A stretch of 64,000 nucleotides of DNA from contig CANLAE010000008.1 of NCBI GenBank assembly GCA_947488765.1, positions 37,716 to 101,715 of the forward strand. The letters are read 5' to 3'. The stretch comes from Chitinophagaceae bacterium. GTDB lineage: Bacteria; Bacteroidota; Bacteroidia; Chitinophagales; Chitinophagaceae. A program made the translations under genes and the position numbers. Shown here piece after piece: positions 34,205-42,486 of this stretch (its first letter is position 1; each line of letters begins with the position of its first letter). A model generated the notes under the pieces. It was given only the letters and a program-made list of their open reading frames with translations. It had not been told where the DNA came from and did not search any database.

Positions 34205-36052
34205 TTATAACATCTTCGTAATTACATCTACCAGTTCTTGTTTCGTAATTGGTACGCCCATGATTTTGTGGTAGCCTTGTGCATCAATCAAATATTGGTC
34301 ACGAATAATTTTAATCAATTGACCATTATTAATTTCAGGAATCAAAACTTTATCAAACTGTTGCATTAATTCTCCCAAGTTTTTTGGAAAAGGTCTTACA
34401 TACCTGATATGTGCATGACTTACAGCATGTCCTTCGGCTTGTAACTCAAGCACAGCGCTTTTGATAGCACCATAAGTACTTCCCCAGCCAATCACCAATA
34501 CTTTACCTTTTTCGGGTCCGCTGTCTAATTTTTGTTCAGGAATATATTGTGCAATTCTATCTACTTTTTCCTGACGAATGTTCACCATCAACTGATGATT
34601 CTCCGGCTCGTAATTTACATTGCCTGTAATGTTTTGTTTTTCCAAACCGCCAATTCTGTGTTCCAATCCGGCTGTACCGGGAATTGCCCATGGTCTTGCT
34701 AATTTTTCATCACGTAAATAGGGTAAAAATTTATCTTCTCCTTCAGCCAAACCGGTTTTGAAAGCTACTTCAATATTGGGTAAATCATCAGCCTTTGGAA
34801 ACTTCCAAGGCTCAGCACCATTGGCAATAAATCCATCACTCAATAAAATTACCGGAGTCATGTGTTGTACAGCAATACGAACAGCTTCAAAAGCTACATC
34901 AAAACAATCACTAGGTGTAGATGAAGCAATGATAGGCATTGGACATTCACCATTTCTGCCATAATATGCTTGCATTAAATCACTCTGTTCTGTTTTGGTT
35001 GGCAATCCTGTACTTGGGCCGCCACGTTGTACATTGATGATTAACAAAGGAATTTCCAGCATTACCGCAAGCCCCATCGCTTCTGCTTTTAAAGCCATCC
35101 CCGGTCCGCTTGTTGTAGTAACGCCAAACAATCCGCCATAGCTTGCGCCAATTGCACTTGTAATAGCTGCAATTTCATCTTCTGCCTGAAAGGTGCGTAC
35201 CCCAAAGCTTTTGTGTCTGCTTAGTTCATGTAAAATATCTGAAGCAGGTGTAATAGGATAGCTGCCTAAAAATAAAGGCAAATTACTTTTTTCACTTGCA
35301 GCAATTAAGCCGTAAGCCAATGCCTGATTACCCATAATACTTCTGTATGTACCGGCATTCATTTTTGCTTTTTCTACACGAAAGCGGGTGGTAAAAGTTT
35401 CGGTGGTATCGCCGTAGTTATAACCGGCTTGAAGTACTTTAATATTACTTTGTAAAATCGTTTCTTTTTTGCCAAATTTTTCTTTCAAAAATTCAATGGT
35501 GTTTTCTAAACTTCTGTTGTACATCCAATAAATGAAACCCAATACAAACATATTTTTGGCACGGTCTCTTTCTTTTGTACCCAGGTCTGTAAAGTCTTTC
35601 AGCGATTCTCTTGTAAGTTTGGTAACGTCAATTTTTATGAGTTCGTAACTATCCAAACTGCCATCTTCCAATGGGTTGATGCCTTCGGGATAATTGGCAA
35701 GGCGTAAATTTTTTGCATCAAAACCATCAATGTTTGCAATGATTTTTCCGCCCGGTTTAATGCTTTTTAAATTTACTTTTAATGCAGCAGCATTCATGGC
35801 AACAAGCACATCTGCAATATCACCCGGAGTATAAACTCTGTTAGAAGAAAAATGAAGTTGAAATCCGCTCACGCCGGGTAGTGTGCCAATCGGAGCCCTG
35901 ATTTCTGCAGGGAAATCCGGGAAGGTTGCCAAGTCAATTCCTAATAAAGCAGTATTGTTGGTAAATTGTTGTCCGGTTAATTGCATTCCATCACCACTGT
36001 CACCTGCAAATTTGATGACTACATCTTGTAAGAGTTCTTCGTTTGCTGCCAT
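34205..36052 (-). CDS. korA: 2-oxoacid:ferredoxin oxidoreductase, fused gamma/alpha subunit (KorA-like)
   Basis: Subunit of an oxygen-sensitive enzyme oxidising 2-oxoglutarate (or another 2-oxoacid) with CoA and ferredoxin. Residues 1-190 are the gamma domain (IKFAGDSGDGMQLTGQQF, PAEIRAPIGTLPGVSGFQ). Residues from about 225 on are the alpha subunit (QALAYGLIAASEKSNLPLF, AEDEIAAITSAIGASYGG, TTSGPGMALKAEAMGLAVM). 615 residues is normal for the fused form. The TPP-binding beta subunit, usually the next gene, is not beside it and is not elsewhere in the window. Confidence 0.9.
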   Translation of the reverse strand: MAANEELLQDVVIKFAGDSGDGMQLTGQQFTNNTALLGIDLATFPDFPAEIRAPIGTLPGVSGFQLHFSSNRVYTPGDIADVLVAMNAAALKVNLKSIKPGGKIIANIDGFDAKNLRLANYPEGINPLEDGSLDSYELIKIDVTKLTRESLKDFTDLGTKERDRAKNMFVLGFIYWMYNRSLENTIEFLKEKFGKKETILQSNIKVLQAGYNYGDTTETFTTRFRVEKAKMNAGTYRSIMGNQALAYGLIAASEKSNLPLFLGSYPITPASDILHELSRHKSFGVRTFQAEDEIAAITSAIGASYGGLFGVTTTSGPGMALKAEAMGLAVMLEIPLLIINVQRGGPSTGLPTKTEQSDLMQAYYGRNGECPMPIIASSTPSDCFDVAFEAVRIAVQHMTPVILLSDGFIANGAEPWKFPKADDLPNIEVAFKTGLAEGEDKFLPYLRDEKLARPWAIPGTAGLEHRIGGLEKQNITGNVNYEPENHQLMVNIRQEKVDRIAQYIPEQKLDSGPEKGKVLVIGWGSTYGAIKSAVLELQAEGHAVSHAHIRYVRPFPKNLGELMQQFDKVLIPEINNGQLIKIIRDQYLIDAQGYHKIMGVPITKQELVDVITKML

Positions 36053-36186
36053 TTAAATAAATTATGTTGCAAAAGTAACACTTGCATCAGTCAATATAGC
36101 ATTATTGTTGAAGATAATATCGGCATTTAAAAAAATATCCATCGTTAACGTTGCTTTGACTTTGTTTGATATAAATTGCATTTATA

Positions 36187-37062
36187 ATGAAACTAAGGCA
36201 TCCTAAAAAAAGTAGCATAATTGTAGCAACAGCTTGGGGAGTATTGCTTTGTATGGCTTGCAACAATAATACCTCTAATCAGCAGCAAAAAAATTCAGCA
36301 GTAATTACTAAAGCATCCGGATTGCAAAAAAACACAATTACTGCTCTTCAAGATACACCAACCCGAGCAATTGTATACCAGCCTATAACATACGATACCA
36401 CCAAACAATACATTTATCTCACTTTTGATGATGGTCCGCAGGGTGGAACAAAACAATGCCTGGAATTGTGTAAAAAACTTGGGATTAAAGCAACTTTTTT
36501 TATGGTGGGCAGACATGGCAATGACAAACATGGCAAGGAACAGGTAAAAATTATCAGCAGTCAATATCCACAAATATTATTGGCCAATCATAGCTACACA
36601 CATGCCAACGAAAAGTACCAATTTTTTTACCAGCATCCATTGATGGCAGAAGAAGATTTTTATAAAGCACAGGATTCTTTGAGTGTTCCATTTAAAATTA
36701 TTCGTTTGCCCGGTAATAGTGCATGGGTGCGGAAGAATGAAATTAAATGCAGCGGGCTCGTACGTTCCGTGTGCAACAAGTTGGATAGTGCCGGATATAA
36801 TGTGATGGGCTGGGATGTAGAATGGCGGTTTACAAGAGGAAAATCTTTTCCGGTAGAACGCCCTGCTGTTATGGCAACACATGTAGATACTGCATTGCAT
36901 AGGCATACACATACGCCCAATCATGTGGTTATTTTAACCCATGACAGAATGTTTAGGCTGCCTAATTATGCAGATTCCCTTCAAAAATTTATTATGATTT
37001 TGAAACAAAATCCAAAATATGTTTTTGAAACAATGGATCATTATCCGGGATTAAAAATGTAA
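36187..37062 (+). CDS. NodB-type polysaccharide deacetylase lipoprotein
   Basis: Metal-dependent carbohydrate deacetylase of the CE4/NodB fold. Lipobox is LLCMACNNN (Cys near residue 25), followed by a Gln/Asn-rich linker. Motif 1 YLTFDDGPQGG holds the catalytic and metal Asp, motif 2 is ANHSYTHA (H-S-x-T-H metal ligands), motif 3 is IIRLPGNSAW. A later MGWDVEWRF and HVVILTHDRMF match motifs 4 and 5. 291 residues. Likely acts on peptidoglycan or an exopolysaccharide at the cell envelope. Confidence 0.92.
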   Translation: MKLRHPKKSSIIVATAWGVLLCMACNNNTSNQQQKNSAVITKASGLQKNTITALQDTPTRAIVYQPITYDTTKQYIYLTFDDGPQGGTKQCLELCKKLGIKATFFMVGRHGNDKHGKEQVKIISSQYPQILLANHSYTHANEKYQFFYQHPLMAEEDFYKAQDSLSVPFKIIRLPGNSAWVRKNEIKCSGLVRSVCNKLDSAGYNVMGWDVEWRFTRGKSFPVERPAVMATHVDTALHRHTHTPNHVVILTHDRMFRLPNYADSLQKFIMILKQNPKYVFETMDHYPGLKM

Positions 37063-37104
37063 AATGTTCGGGTGGAAGTTGAATATTTGCTGAATCATTT
37101 TTTT

Positions 37105-37737
37105 ATGCAACATTTTACTATTGACACAATTCAAAGTTGGGATCGTTTTTATCGGGGTAATTTTATCAATTGCCTGAGTGGATTTAAAAGTGCTTCCTTA
37201 ATTGGTACGGTAAATGCAGCCGGAGTTACCAATCTTGCGATATTCAGTAACATTATACATTTGGGAGCAGATCCTGCATTGATTGCTTTTCAAAATCGCC
37301 CTACAGCTGCAGCGCCACATACCATTGCAAACATTGAAGTTACCGGGGTTTATACCCTAAATCATATTCACCCATCTTTTGTAGATAAAGCACATCAAAC
37401 AAGTGCGAAGTATGCTGCTGAAGAAAGTGAGTTTGCTTCAGTGCAACTTACGGAAGAGTGGAAACCCAATATTCAAGCGCCTTTTGTAGCAGAAAGTAAC
37501 ATTAAATATGCATTGTCTTTGGTAGAAATAGTACCCATACAACACAACAATACTTTTTTGGTAATTGGAAAATTAACGGATGTTTTTGTGGATGAAAGTT
37601 GTATCGAATCTGATGGTTATCTATCGCTTGAAAAGGTACAATCTGTTACTTCTTTGGGTATTGATGGGTATTATAATGTTAGTAAAATTGCCCGCTACAA
37701 TTATGCAAAGCCTGGGGAGATGGCGAAGGAGATTTGA
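37105..37737 (+). CDS. Flavin-reductase-like FMN-binding protein
   Basis: Split-barrel FMN-binding protein of the flavin reductase/DIM6 family. Conserved blocks are DRFYRGNFINCLSGFKSASLIGT, VTNLAIFSNIIHLGADPALIAF and YTLNHIHPSFVDKAHQTSAKY. The ORF track starts at 37072 from a GTG, but the natural start is the ATG at 37105 (MQHFTIDTI), leaving about 210 residues. It is 42 bases downstream of the deacetylase. Substrate unknown. Confidence 0.87.
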   Translation: MQHFTIDTIQSWDRFYRGNFINCLSGFKSASLIGTVNAAGVTNLAIFSNIIHLGADPALIAFQNRPTAAAPHTIANIEVTGVYTLNHIHPSFVDKAHQTSAKYAAEESEFASVQLTEEWKPNIQAPFVAESNIKYALSLVEIVPIQHNNTFLVIGKLTDVFVDESCIESDGYLSLEKVQSVTSLGIDGYYNVSKIARYNYAKPGEMAKEI

Positions 37738-37758
37738 GATAAAAATATTTGATTTTTA

Positions 37759-39039
37759 TTACTTCACCCCGCACAATTCTTTCCAACGGCTTGTATATTT
37801 TGGACTGTTGAAATTTTGTTGCATTTTCCAGTTGCGTTGTGTGCCGCTGCTTGCAAATTTTAAAACATCATTGCGTTGGCTGAAGTTGATATTGTCTATC
37901 ACATCCATTAATAACCTGCCTTTGTTGTCATTATCTGATACAAATAAATTTCCTTGAATAGATTGATCGGGGATAATGTTGTACAACAATACACCCGCTT
38001 TTTTATATGTTGTTCCTTCCGTAAAAATGCGTTCTGCCATTGCAAGTGCAGGCTTAATTAACAGATTGGTTTGTGCAGTTGCAATAGGTAATGTAGCATA
38101 GCTGCTAACACTTGTGCCTCTGTGAAAAGATGCATTAAAGTTTTCTTGTTTTGCTACTAAAAAAATACTGATTGTTTGGGCAGCTCCTTTTTGTCTTCGT
38201 AGCTTTTCTGCTGCACGTGCAGTATAAGTAGCTATCGCTTCTTGAATGCGATGCAACTCGGTTACGGGTTCGCCAAACATACGAGTTGTAGCAATCATTT
38301 TTTTGTTGGTCAATTCATCTTTCATGCCAATACTTGGAATACCTTTTAACTCCCGTATCAAGCGTACACCAACAATTCCGCCTAAATATTTTTTACCAAA
38401 TTCAGGCGAACGAATACTCAAGTCAAAAGCAGTATTGATGCCCATTCGTTTTAATTTTTCGGCGTACTGATAACCGATGCCCCATACCGCATCAATATCT
38501 GTTTGCTGTAATGCAGCTTCAATTTTTTTGGTGGAATCGAGCACCATAATACAGTTGGTAGCTGCCTTGTTTTTCTTGCACAATCGATTGGCTACTTTTG
38601 CCAAAACCTTTGTGGCAGCCACTCCTATAGAAACTTTGATGCCTGTCCATAATTCTGTTGTTTCTTTAATTTGTGTGGCAAAATCGTATAAAGATTCTTT
38701 GGGTACAGCTTCAAGATTTAAAAAAGCTTCATCTACAGAATACACTTCTACATTTTCTTCTCCTGCTATTTGCCGCAAGGTTTCCATAACACGCCAACTT
38801 AAATCGCCATACAAATTGTAATTGGATGAAAAAGTAGTAATGCCATGTTTTTCTATCAATGGTTTTGCTTTAAAATAGGGTCCGGCCATACCTATGCCAA
38901 AAGCTTTTGCTTCATCGCTGCGTGCAATAATGCAGCCATCATTATTGCTGAGTACGATGACGGGTTTGTGTTCTAATTCTGGACGAAATAATTTTTCGCA
39001 GGAACAATAAAAACTATTACAATCTACAATGGCTTTCAT
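37759..39039 (-). CDS. umuC: Y-family error-prone DNA polymerase UmuC
   Basis: Catalytic subunit of a Pol V-type translesion polymerase. It begins MKAIVDCNSFYCSCEKLFRPE, where the first Asp is a metal ligand. Then come VVLSNNDGCIIARSDEAKAFGI, VYSVDEAFLNLE with the active-site Asp-Glu pair, and the helix-hairpin-helix region IDAVWGIGYQYAEKLKRMGI. A little-finger domain and the UmuC C-terminal region follow. 426 residues is normal. It follows a umuD-like gene after about 220 bases. Confidence 0.95.
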   Translation of the reverse strand: MKAIVDCNSFYCSCEKLFRPELEHKPVIVLSNNDGCIIARSDEAKAFGIGMAGPYFKAKPLIEKHGITTFSSNYNLYGDLSWRVMETLRQIAGEENVEVYSVDEAFLNLEAVPKESLYDFATQIKETTELWTGIKVSIGVAATKVLAKVANRLCKKNKAATNCIMVLDSTKKIEAALQQTDIDAVWGIGYQYAEKLKRMGINTAFDLSIRSPEFGKKYLGGIVGVRLIRELKGIPSIGMKDELTNKKMIATTRMFGEPVTELHRIQEAIATYTARAAEKLRRQKGAAQTISIFLVAKQENFNASFHRGTSVSSYATLPIATAQTNLLIKPALAMAERIFTEGTTYKKAGVLLYNIIPDQSIQGNLFVSDNDNKGRLLMDVIDNINFSQRNDVLKFASSGTQRNWKMQQNFNSPKYTSRWKELCGVK

Positions 39040-39189
39040 ACAATTATTTTTATTTGATATGCAGATGAAGGAGGCATCTGCAATTTTTTTGTACTAATAT
39101 TTTGAGAGATCCCTCCTTGCGTCGGGATGACAAATAAATATTCAGAGATCATATTTTCAATTGCACAAACACTTGCTGCGTAAGGCTTT

Positions 39190-39213
39190 GAACGTACAAG
39201 TGTGCGACGCAAC
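39190..39213. repeat. 24-base dispersed motif, copy 2
   Basis: Same as 25,904-25,927 except for one base (AAGTGTGCGACG here, AAGAGTGCGACG there). It lies in the gap between the umuD-like gene and umuC. A small palindromic stretch ATCCC…GGGAT is found about 80 bases to its left. Confidence 0.75.
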
Positions 39214-39261
39214 TACAGCAACACAGCATTGCTACAGCTCGTTACCTAAACAATTATTTCT

Positions 39262-39732
39262 TTAACTATTTTTGTTTTTATTGAACGCAACTAATGTGGC
39301 ATCAATTAAATGAATGGTGCAAGTAACTACGCCCCAGCTTTGAAATTGCATCCATTCATCCAACACAATGTCTTTGAATTTTTTATTCTCTGCACATAAG
39401 CTAACGCCATTAAAATTTTGTTGAAAGCGCCGCACCAATAATTCGCCATTCACTGCTGCTACAATAATTTTTCCATTGCTTGCTTTAATGCTTCTGTCTA
39501 CAATCAATACATCACCGGGCTGAATGCTTGCGTTTTCCATTGCATTGCTGTTCATTCTGAAAAAGAAAGTGGCCGGTTTATTCATAATTAATTGTTCATT
39601 TAAATCAATGCCACGTTCCATAAAATCGTCTGTTGCAGCTCCGAAGCCCGTTGCATTAGCTGTTGCTACTTGATGTTGGTTGAAATTTTTAGTGCCATTG
39701 TAGGCTGCTTTTTGTCCTATTTCGTTATCCAT
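39262..39732 (-). CDS. umuD: UmuD-like protein with both catalytic residues replaced
   Basis: LexA/UmuD-fold partner of the downstream UmuC. The alignment with E. coli UmuD is clear by eye: ATGFGAATDDFMERGIDLNE for the cleavage-site region, then GDVLIVDRSIKAS and GKIIVAAVNGELLVRRF. At the nucleophile position the family word SGDSM is replaced by NSNAM, so the Ser is Ala. At the general-base position VKK is replaced by VRR, so the Lys is Arg. Self-cleavage in the usual way is therefore unlikely. Start at 39732 (MDNEIGQKAAY) gives about 156 residues; the 78-codon upstream extension in the ORF track is non-coding and overlaps another ORF. Confidence 0.85.
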   Translation of the reverse strand: MDNEIGQKAAYNGTKNFNQHQVATANATGFGAATDDFMERGIDLNEQLIMNKPATFFFRMNSNAMENASIQPGDVLIVDRSIKASNGKIIVAAVNGELLVRRFQQNFNGVSLCAENKKFKDIVLDEWMQFQSWGVVTCTIHLIDATLVAFNKNKNS

Positions 39733-39807
39733 AAAAAATAAATTTTGAAATGCTAAATTAATTAGTAATTTCATACCATAAAATTTAGTTTTTAAAATCT
39801 CCGCCTT

Positions 39808-40164
39808 ATGATAACAAATGTTTTGAATTGTGGAAAAAGCCACAAACAATACCGCATTATAGCCGAATGTGTCATTGCCCAAACGCAAGTGGCGTTGGCA
39901 GGTTTTTGTGCAGAAGAACAAGCTGAAAGTATACTGTTCAGGCACTTGCACAACCTTTGTGTGCAAAGTGATGGAAGCCTAAACAGTACGCATCACTTAC
40001 TTTGTAATATGATGCAGCAATGGCAATCTTCGTTTGATATTCCGGCGGCACAAATGCTGCAATATGTGCGTTCGTCTGATGCTACGGCACAACTGAAATC
40101 GGTTTGTTTGTACCGCACCAATGCAGGTGAAGAAGAACAATTGATTAATCGAATTTTGATGTAA
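39808..40164 (+). CDS. Hypothetical protein divergent from umuD
   Basis: 118-residue ORF with no family I recognise. It is soluble, Gln- and Ala-rich and has five Cys (NCGKSHKQYRIIAECVIA, AGFCAEEQAESILFRHLHNL). It is oriented away from umuD with 75 bases between the starts. Coding support is modest: codon choice resembles neighbouring genes, while the opposite-strand ORF over the same bases looks random. It could be a lineage-specific gene or spurious. Confidence 0.45.
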   Translation: MITNVLNCGKSHKQYRIIAECVIAQTQVALAGFCAEEQAESILFRHLHNLCVQSDGSLNSTHHLLCNMMQQWQSSFDIPAAQMLQYVRSSDATAQLKSVCLYRTNAGEEEQLINRILM

Positions 40165-40272
40165 AAAAAGTATCAGTTGGTATTTTATGGAGAAAGGAAT
40201 GAAGCGAATGTTGGATGATACAATCAACAAACGTTCTTTTTATATACATTCGTCTTTTCTCAATATTAATTT

Positions 40273-41718
40273 ATGGATGTTATTATACAGGGTATTCAAG
40301 GTTTATTTAGCAACTGGAAAGGAATTCAGCCGGATCGTATAGAAAAGTTACCACAAAGTGGCAGCGATAGAATTTATTTTAGGTTGTACGCACAAGGGCA
40401 AACATTTATTGCAGCCCATAATTTGAATATAAAAGAGAACAATACTTTTATACATTTCAGCAAACATTTTCAACAAAAAAAATTGCCTGTACCCGAAATG
40501 TTTTGTGTGAATGAGGAGCAGACAATTTATATACAGCAAGACTTAGGCACCCATTCATTGCTGAATAAATTAGAAGAACACGGGCACAATGAATATGTAT
40601 ATGGATTGTTTGAAAAAAGTTTGCACAACCTTGTCCAAATTCAAATCAAAGGCAATGACGGATTGGATTACAACCAATGTTTAACTGCAAAAGAATTTGG
40701 CAAACAAGCCATACTTAGCGATTTACTTTACTTCAAATATTATTTTTTAGATACGCTTCGGTTACCTTATGATAAGCAAGCAATGATGGATGATTTTGAA
40801 GCATTGAGTACCTACCTCACCTTTACGCAACACAAGTATTTTATGTTTCGGGATTTTCAGAGCAGGAACATTATTGTACAAAATGATGCGGTTTTTTTTA
40901 TAGATTATCAGGGTGGTATGAAAGGTGCTTTGCAATATGATGTTGCAAGTTTGTTGTGGCAGGCAAAAGCAGAATTGAGCGAAGATTGGAAAGACAAATT
41001 GTTATTGTATTACATGGATGAAGTGGAAGTGTTGTTGCAGCAAAAAATTGATCGTACCACATTTGTAAGTCAGTACAATGGTTATGTGTTGATTCGGTTG
41101 TTGCAAGTGCTTGGTGCGTATGGTTTCAGGGGTTTGTTTGAGCGTAAGGCACATTTTTTGGCAAGCATTCCGCTGGCTTTGCAAAACCTTAAATTTTTTA
41201 TTGAGAATAAGCGTATAGGTATTGTTACACCTGAGTTTGACAGGGTTTTGAAAATTATTGTTGCCGATGAAATTATTCAAAAATTTACACCACTGCAAGC
41301 AACTGAAACAACACCGCTGGCAATTGAAATAAACAGCTTTAGTTATAAAAAAGGGATTCCAAAAGATGAAACTGAAAACGGTGGCGGTTTTGTATTTGAT
41401 ATGCGTGGAATACTGAACCCGGGCAGGTTTGATGATTACAAAACATTGAGCGGGAATGATAAATCTGTTCAGGATTTTTTGGAACAACGAACAAAAATGA
41501 ATGAGTATTTAAACAGCGTTTGGGACTTGATAGATATTAATGTTGAGAATTATCTGGAACGTGGATTTAGCAATTTGCAAATCAATTTTGGTTGTACTGG
41601 TGGGCAACACAGAAGCGTATATGCAGCAGAACAAACAGCAAGACATTTGCGGAATAAGTATAAGTTGAAAGTTCAGTTGACACATACCAATCAGGCGAAT
41701 TGGAAAACGGAATTGTAA
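40273..41718 (+). CDS. Fusion of an AmgK-like aminosugar kinase with a RapZ C-terminal domain
   Basis: Residues of about 1-330 are an aminoglycoside-phosphotransferase-fold kinase. The catalytic loop is in YFMFRDFQSRNIIV and the metal-binding Asp in VFFIDYQGGMKGALQYDVASLLW. This resembles AmgK, which phosphorylates MurNAc/GlcNAc at the anomeric position. Residues of about 350-481 match the RapZ C-terminal domain: GGFVFDMRGILNPGRFDDYK and the hallmark FGCTGGQHRSVYAAE. In E. coli that domain senses glucosamine-6-phosphate and binds small RNAs. The RapZ N-terminal P-loop domain is absent. A MurU-like nucleotidyltransferase follows after 50 bases, supporting a cell-wall sugar recycling role; the sensing role is inferred. 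Confidence 0.86.
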   Translation: MDVIIQGIQGLFSNWKGIQPDRIEKLPQSGSDRIYFRLYAQGQTFIAAHNLNIKENNTFIHFSKHFQQKKLPVPEMFCVNEEQTIYIQQDLGTHSLLNKLEEHGHNEYVYGLFEKSLHNLVQIQIKGNDGLDYNQCLTAKEFGKQAILSDLLYFKYYFLDTLRLPYDKQAMMDDFEALSTYLTFTQHKYFMFRDFQSRNIIVQNDAVFFIDYQGGMKGALQYDVASLLWQAKAELSEDWKDKLLLYYMDEVEVLLQQKIDRTTFVSQYNGYVLIRLLQVLGAYGFRGLFERKAHFLASIPLALQNLKFFIENKRIGIVTPEFDRVLKIIVADEIIQKFTPLQATETTPLAIEINSFSYKKGIPKDETENGGGFVFDMRGILNPGRFDDYKTLSGNDKSVQDFLEQRTKMNEYLNSVWDLIDINVENYLERGFSNLQINFGCTGGQHRSVYAAEQTARHLRNKYKLKVQLTHTNQANWKTEL

Positions 41719-41768
41719 TTTTTTTATCCTCATTTACCTACAAATTTTGACCAATTAAATTTACCTAT

Positions 41769-42485
41769 ATGAAAGCAATGATTTTTGCAGCAGGATTGGG
41801 AACAAGGCTGAAACCCTGGACAGACAAGCATCCTAAGGCATTGGCTTTGGTAAATGGAAAAAGTTTGTTGCAAAGAAATATTGAATATTTACAATTGCAT
41901 GGCATTAATCAGGTGATTATTAATGTACATCATTTTGCTGATCAAATTGTAGCGGCTGTAGCAATGAATAATGGTTGGGGAAGTCAAATTGAAATTAGCG
42001 ATGAAACAAGTGAAGTATTAGAAACTGGTGGCGGATTAAAAAAAGCAGCTTGGTATTTTGAACAGGAACAACATTTTGTTTTGATGAATGTAGATATACT
42101 GACTGATTTAAATTTAACTGCTATGATACAGCAACACCAACAAAATCAAGTGTTGGCAACACTAGCTGTTACAGAAAGAAATACTTCAAGATATTTTTTA
42201 TTTAATGAAAATAATATGTTGTGCGGTTGGAAAAATGTACACACGAATGAAGAAAAAATTGTTCGTCAGGATGTACCACTTGTTGCAAAAGCATTCAGCG
42301 GAGTACATGTGATAGATACTGCAATTTTTTCTTTGGTGCACCAAAAAGGAAAGTTCTCTATGGTAGATGTTTATTTAAGTGTAGCCAATACCAACCTTAT
42401 TCAATCCTTTGATCACAGCGGAGGTAAATTGTTGGATGTTGGTAAGCCTGAAAGTATTGCAAAAGCAGAACAATTGTTTGTTTGA
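41769..42485 (+). CDS. murU: MurU-like sugar-1-phosphate nucleotidyltransferase
   Basis: Nucleotidyltransferase that would activate a sugar-1-phosphate to NDP-sugar. The N-terminal signature AMIFAAGLGTRLKPWTDKHPKAL holds the GxGTRL nucleotide-binding loop and the PK lysine. LETGGGLKKAAWYF and VLMNVDILTDLN (metal Asp) follow, and LDVGKPESIAKAEQLF near the end. 238 residues is the size of MurU rather than of the longer RmlA. Its place right after the AmgK-like kinase mirrors the amgK–murU pair known from Pseudomonas, where they recycle MurNAc to UDP-MurNAc. The symbol rests on that context. Confidence 0.8.
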   Translation: MKAMIFAAGLGTRLKPWTDKHPKALALVNGKSLLQRNIEYLQLHGINQVIINVHHFADQIVAAVAMNNGWGSQIEISDETSEVLETGGGLKKAAWYFEQEQHFVLMNVDILTDLNLTAMIQQHQQNQVLATLAVTERNTSRYFLFNENNMLCGWKNVHTNEEKIVRQDVPLVAKAFSGVHVIDTAIFSLVHQKGKFSMVDVYLSVANTNLIQSFDHSGGKLLDVGKPESIAKAEQLFV

Positions 42486-42486
42486 T

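Noticed and set aside
39733-39966. 78-codon N-terminal extension of the UmuD-like protein
   Set aside because: UmuD proteins do not carry it; the residues look random and it overlaps the divergent ORF at 39808.
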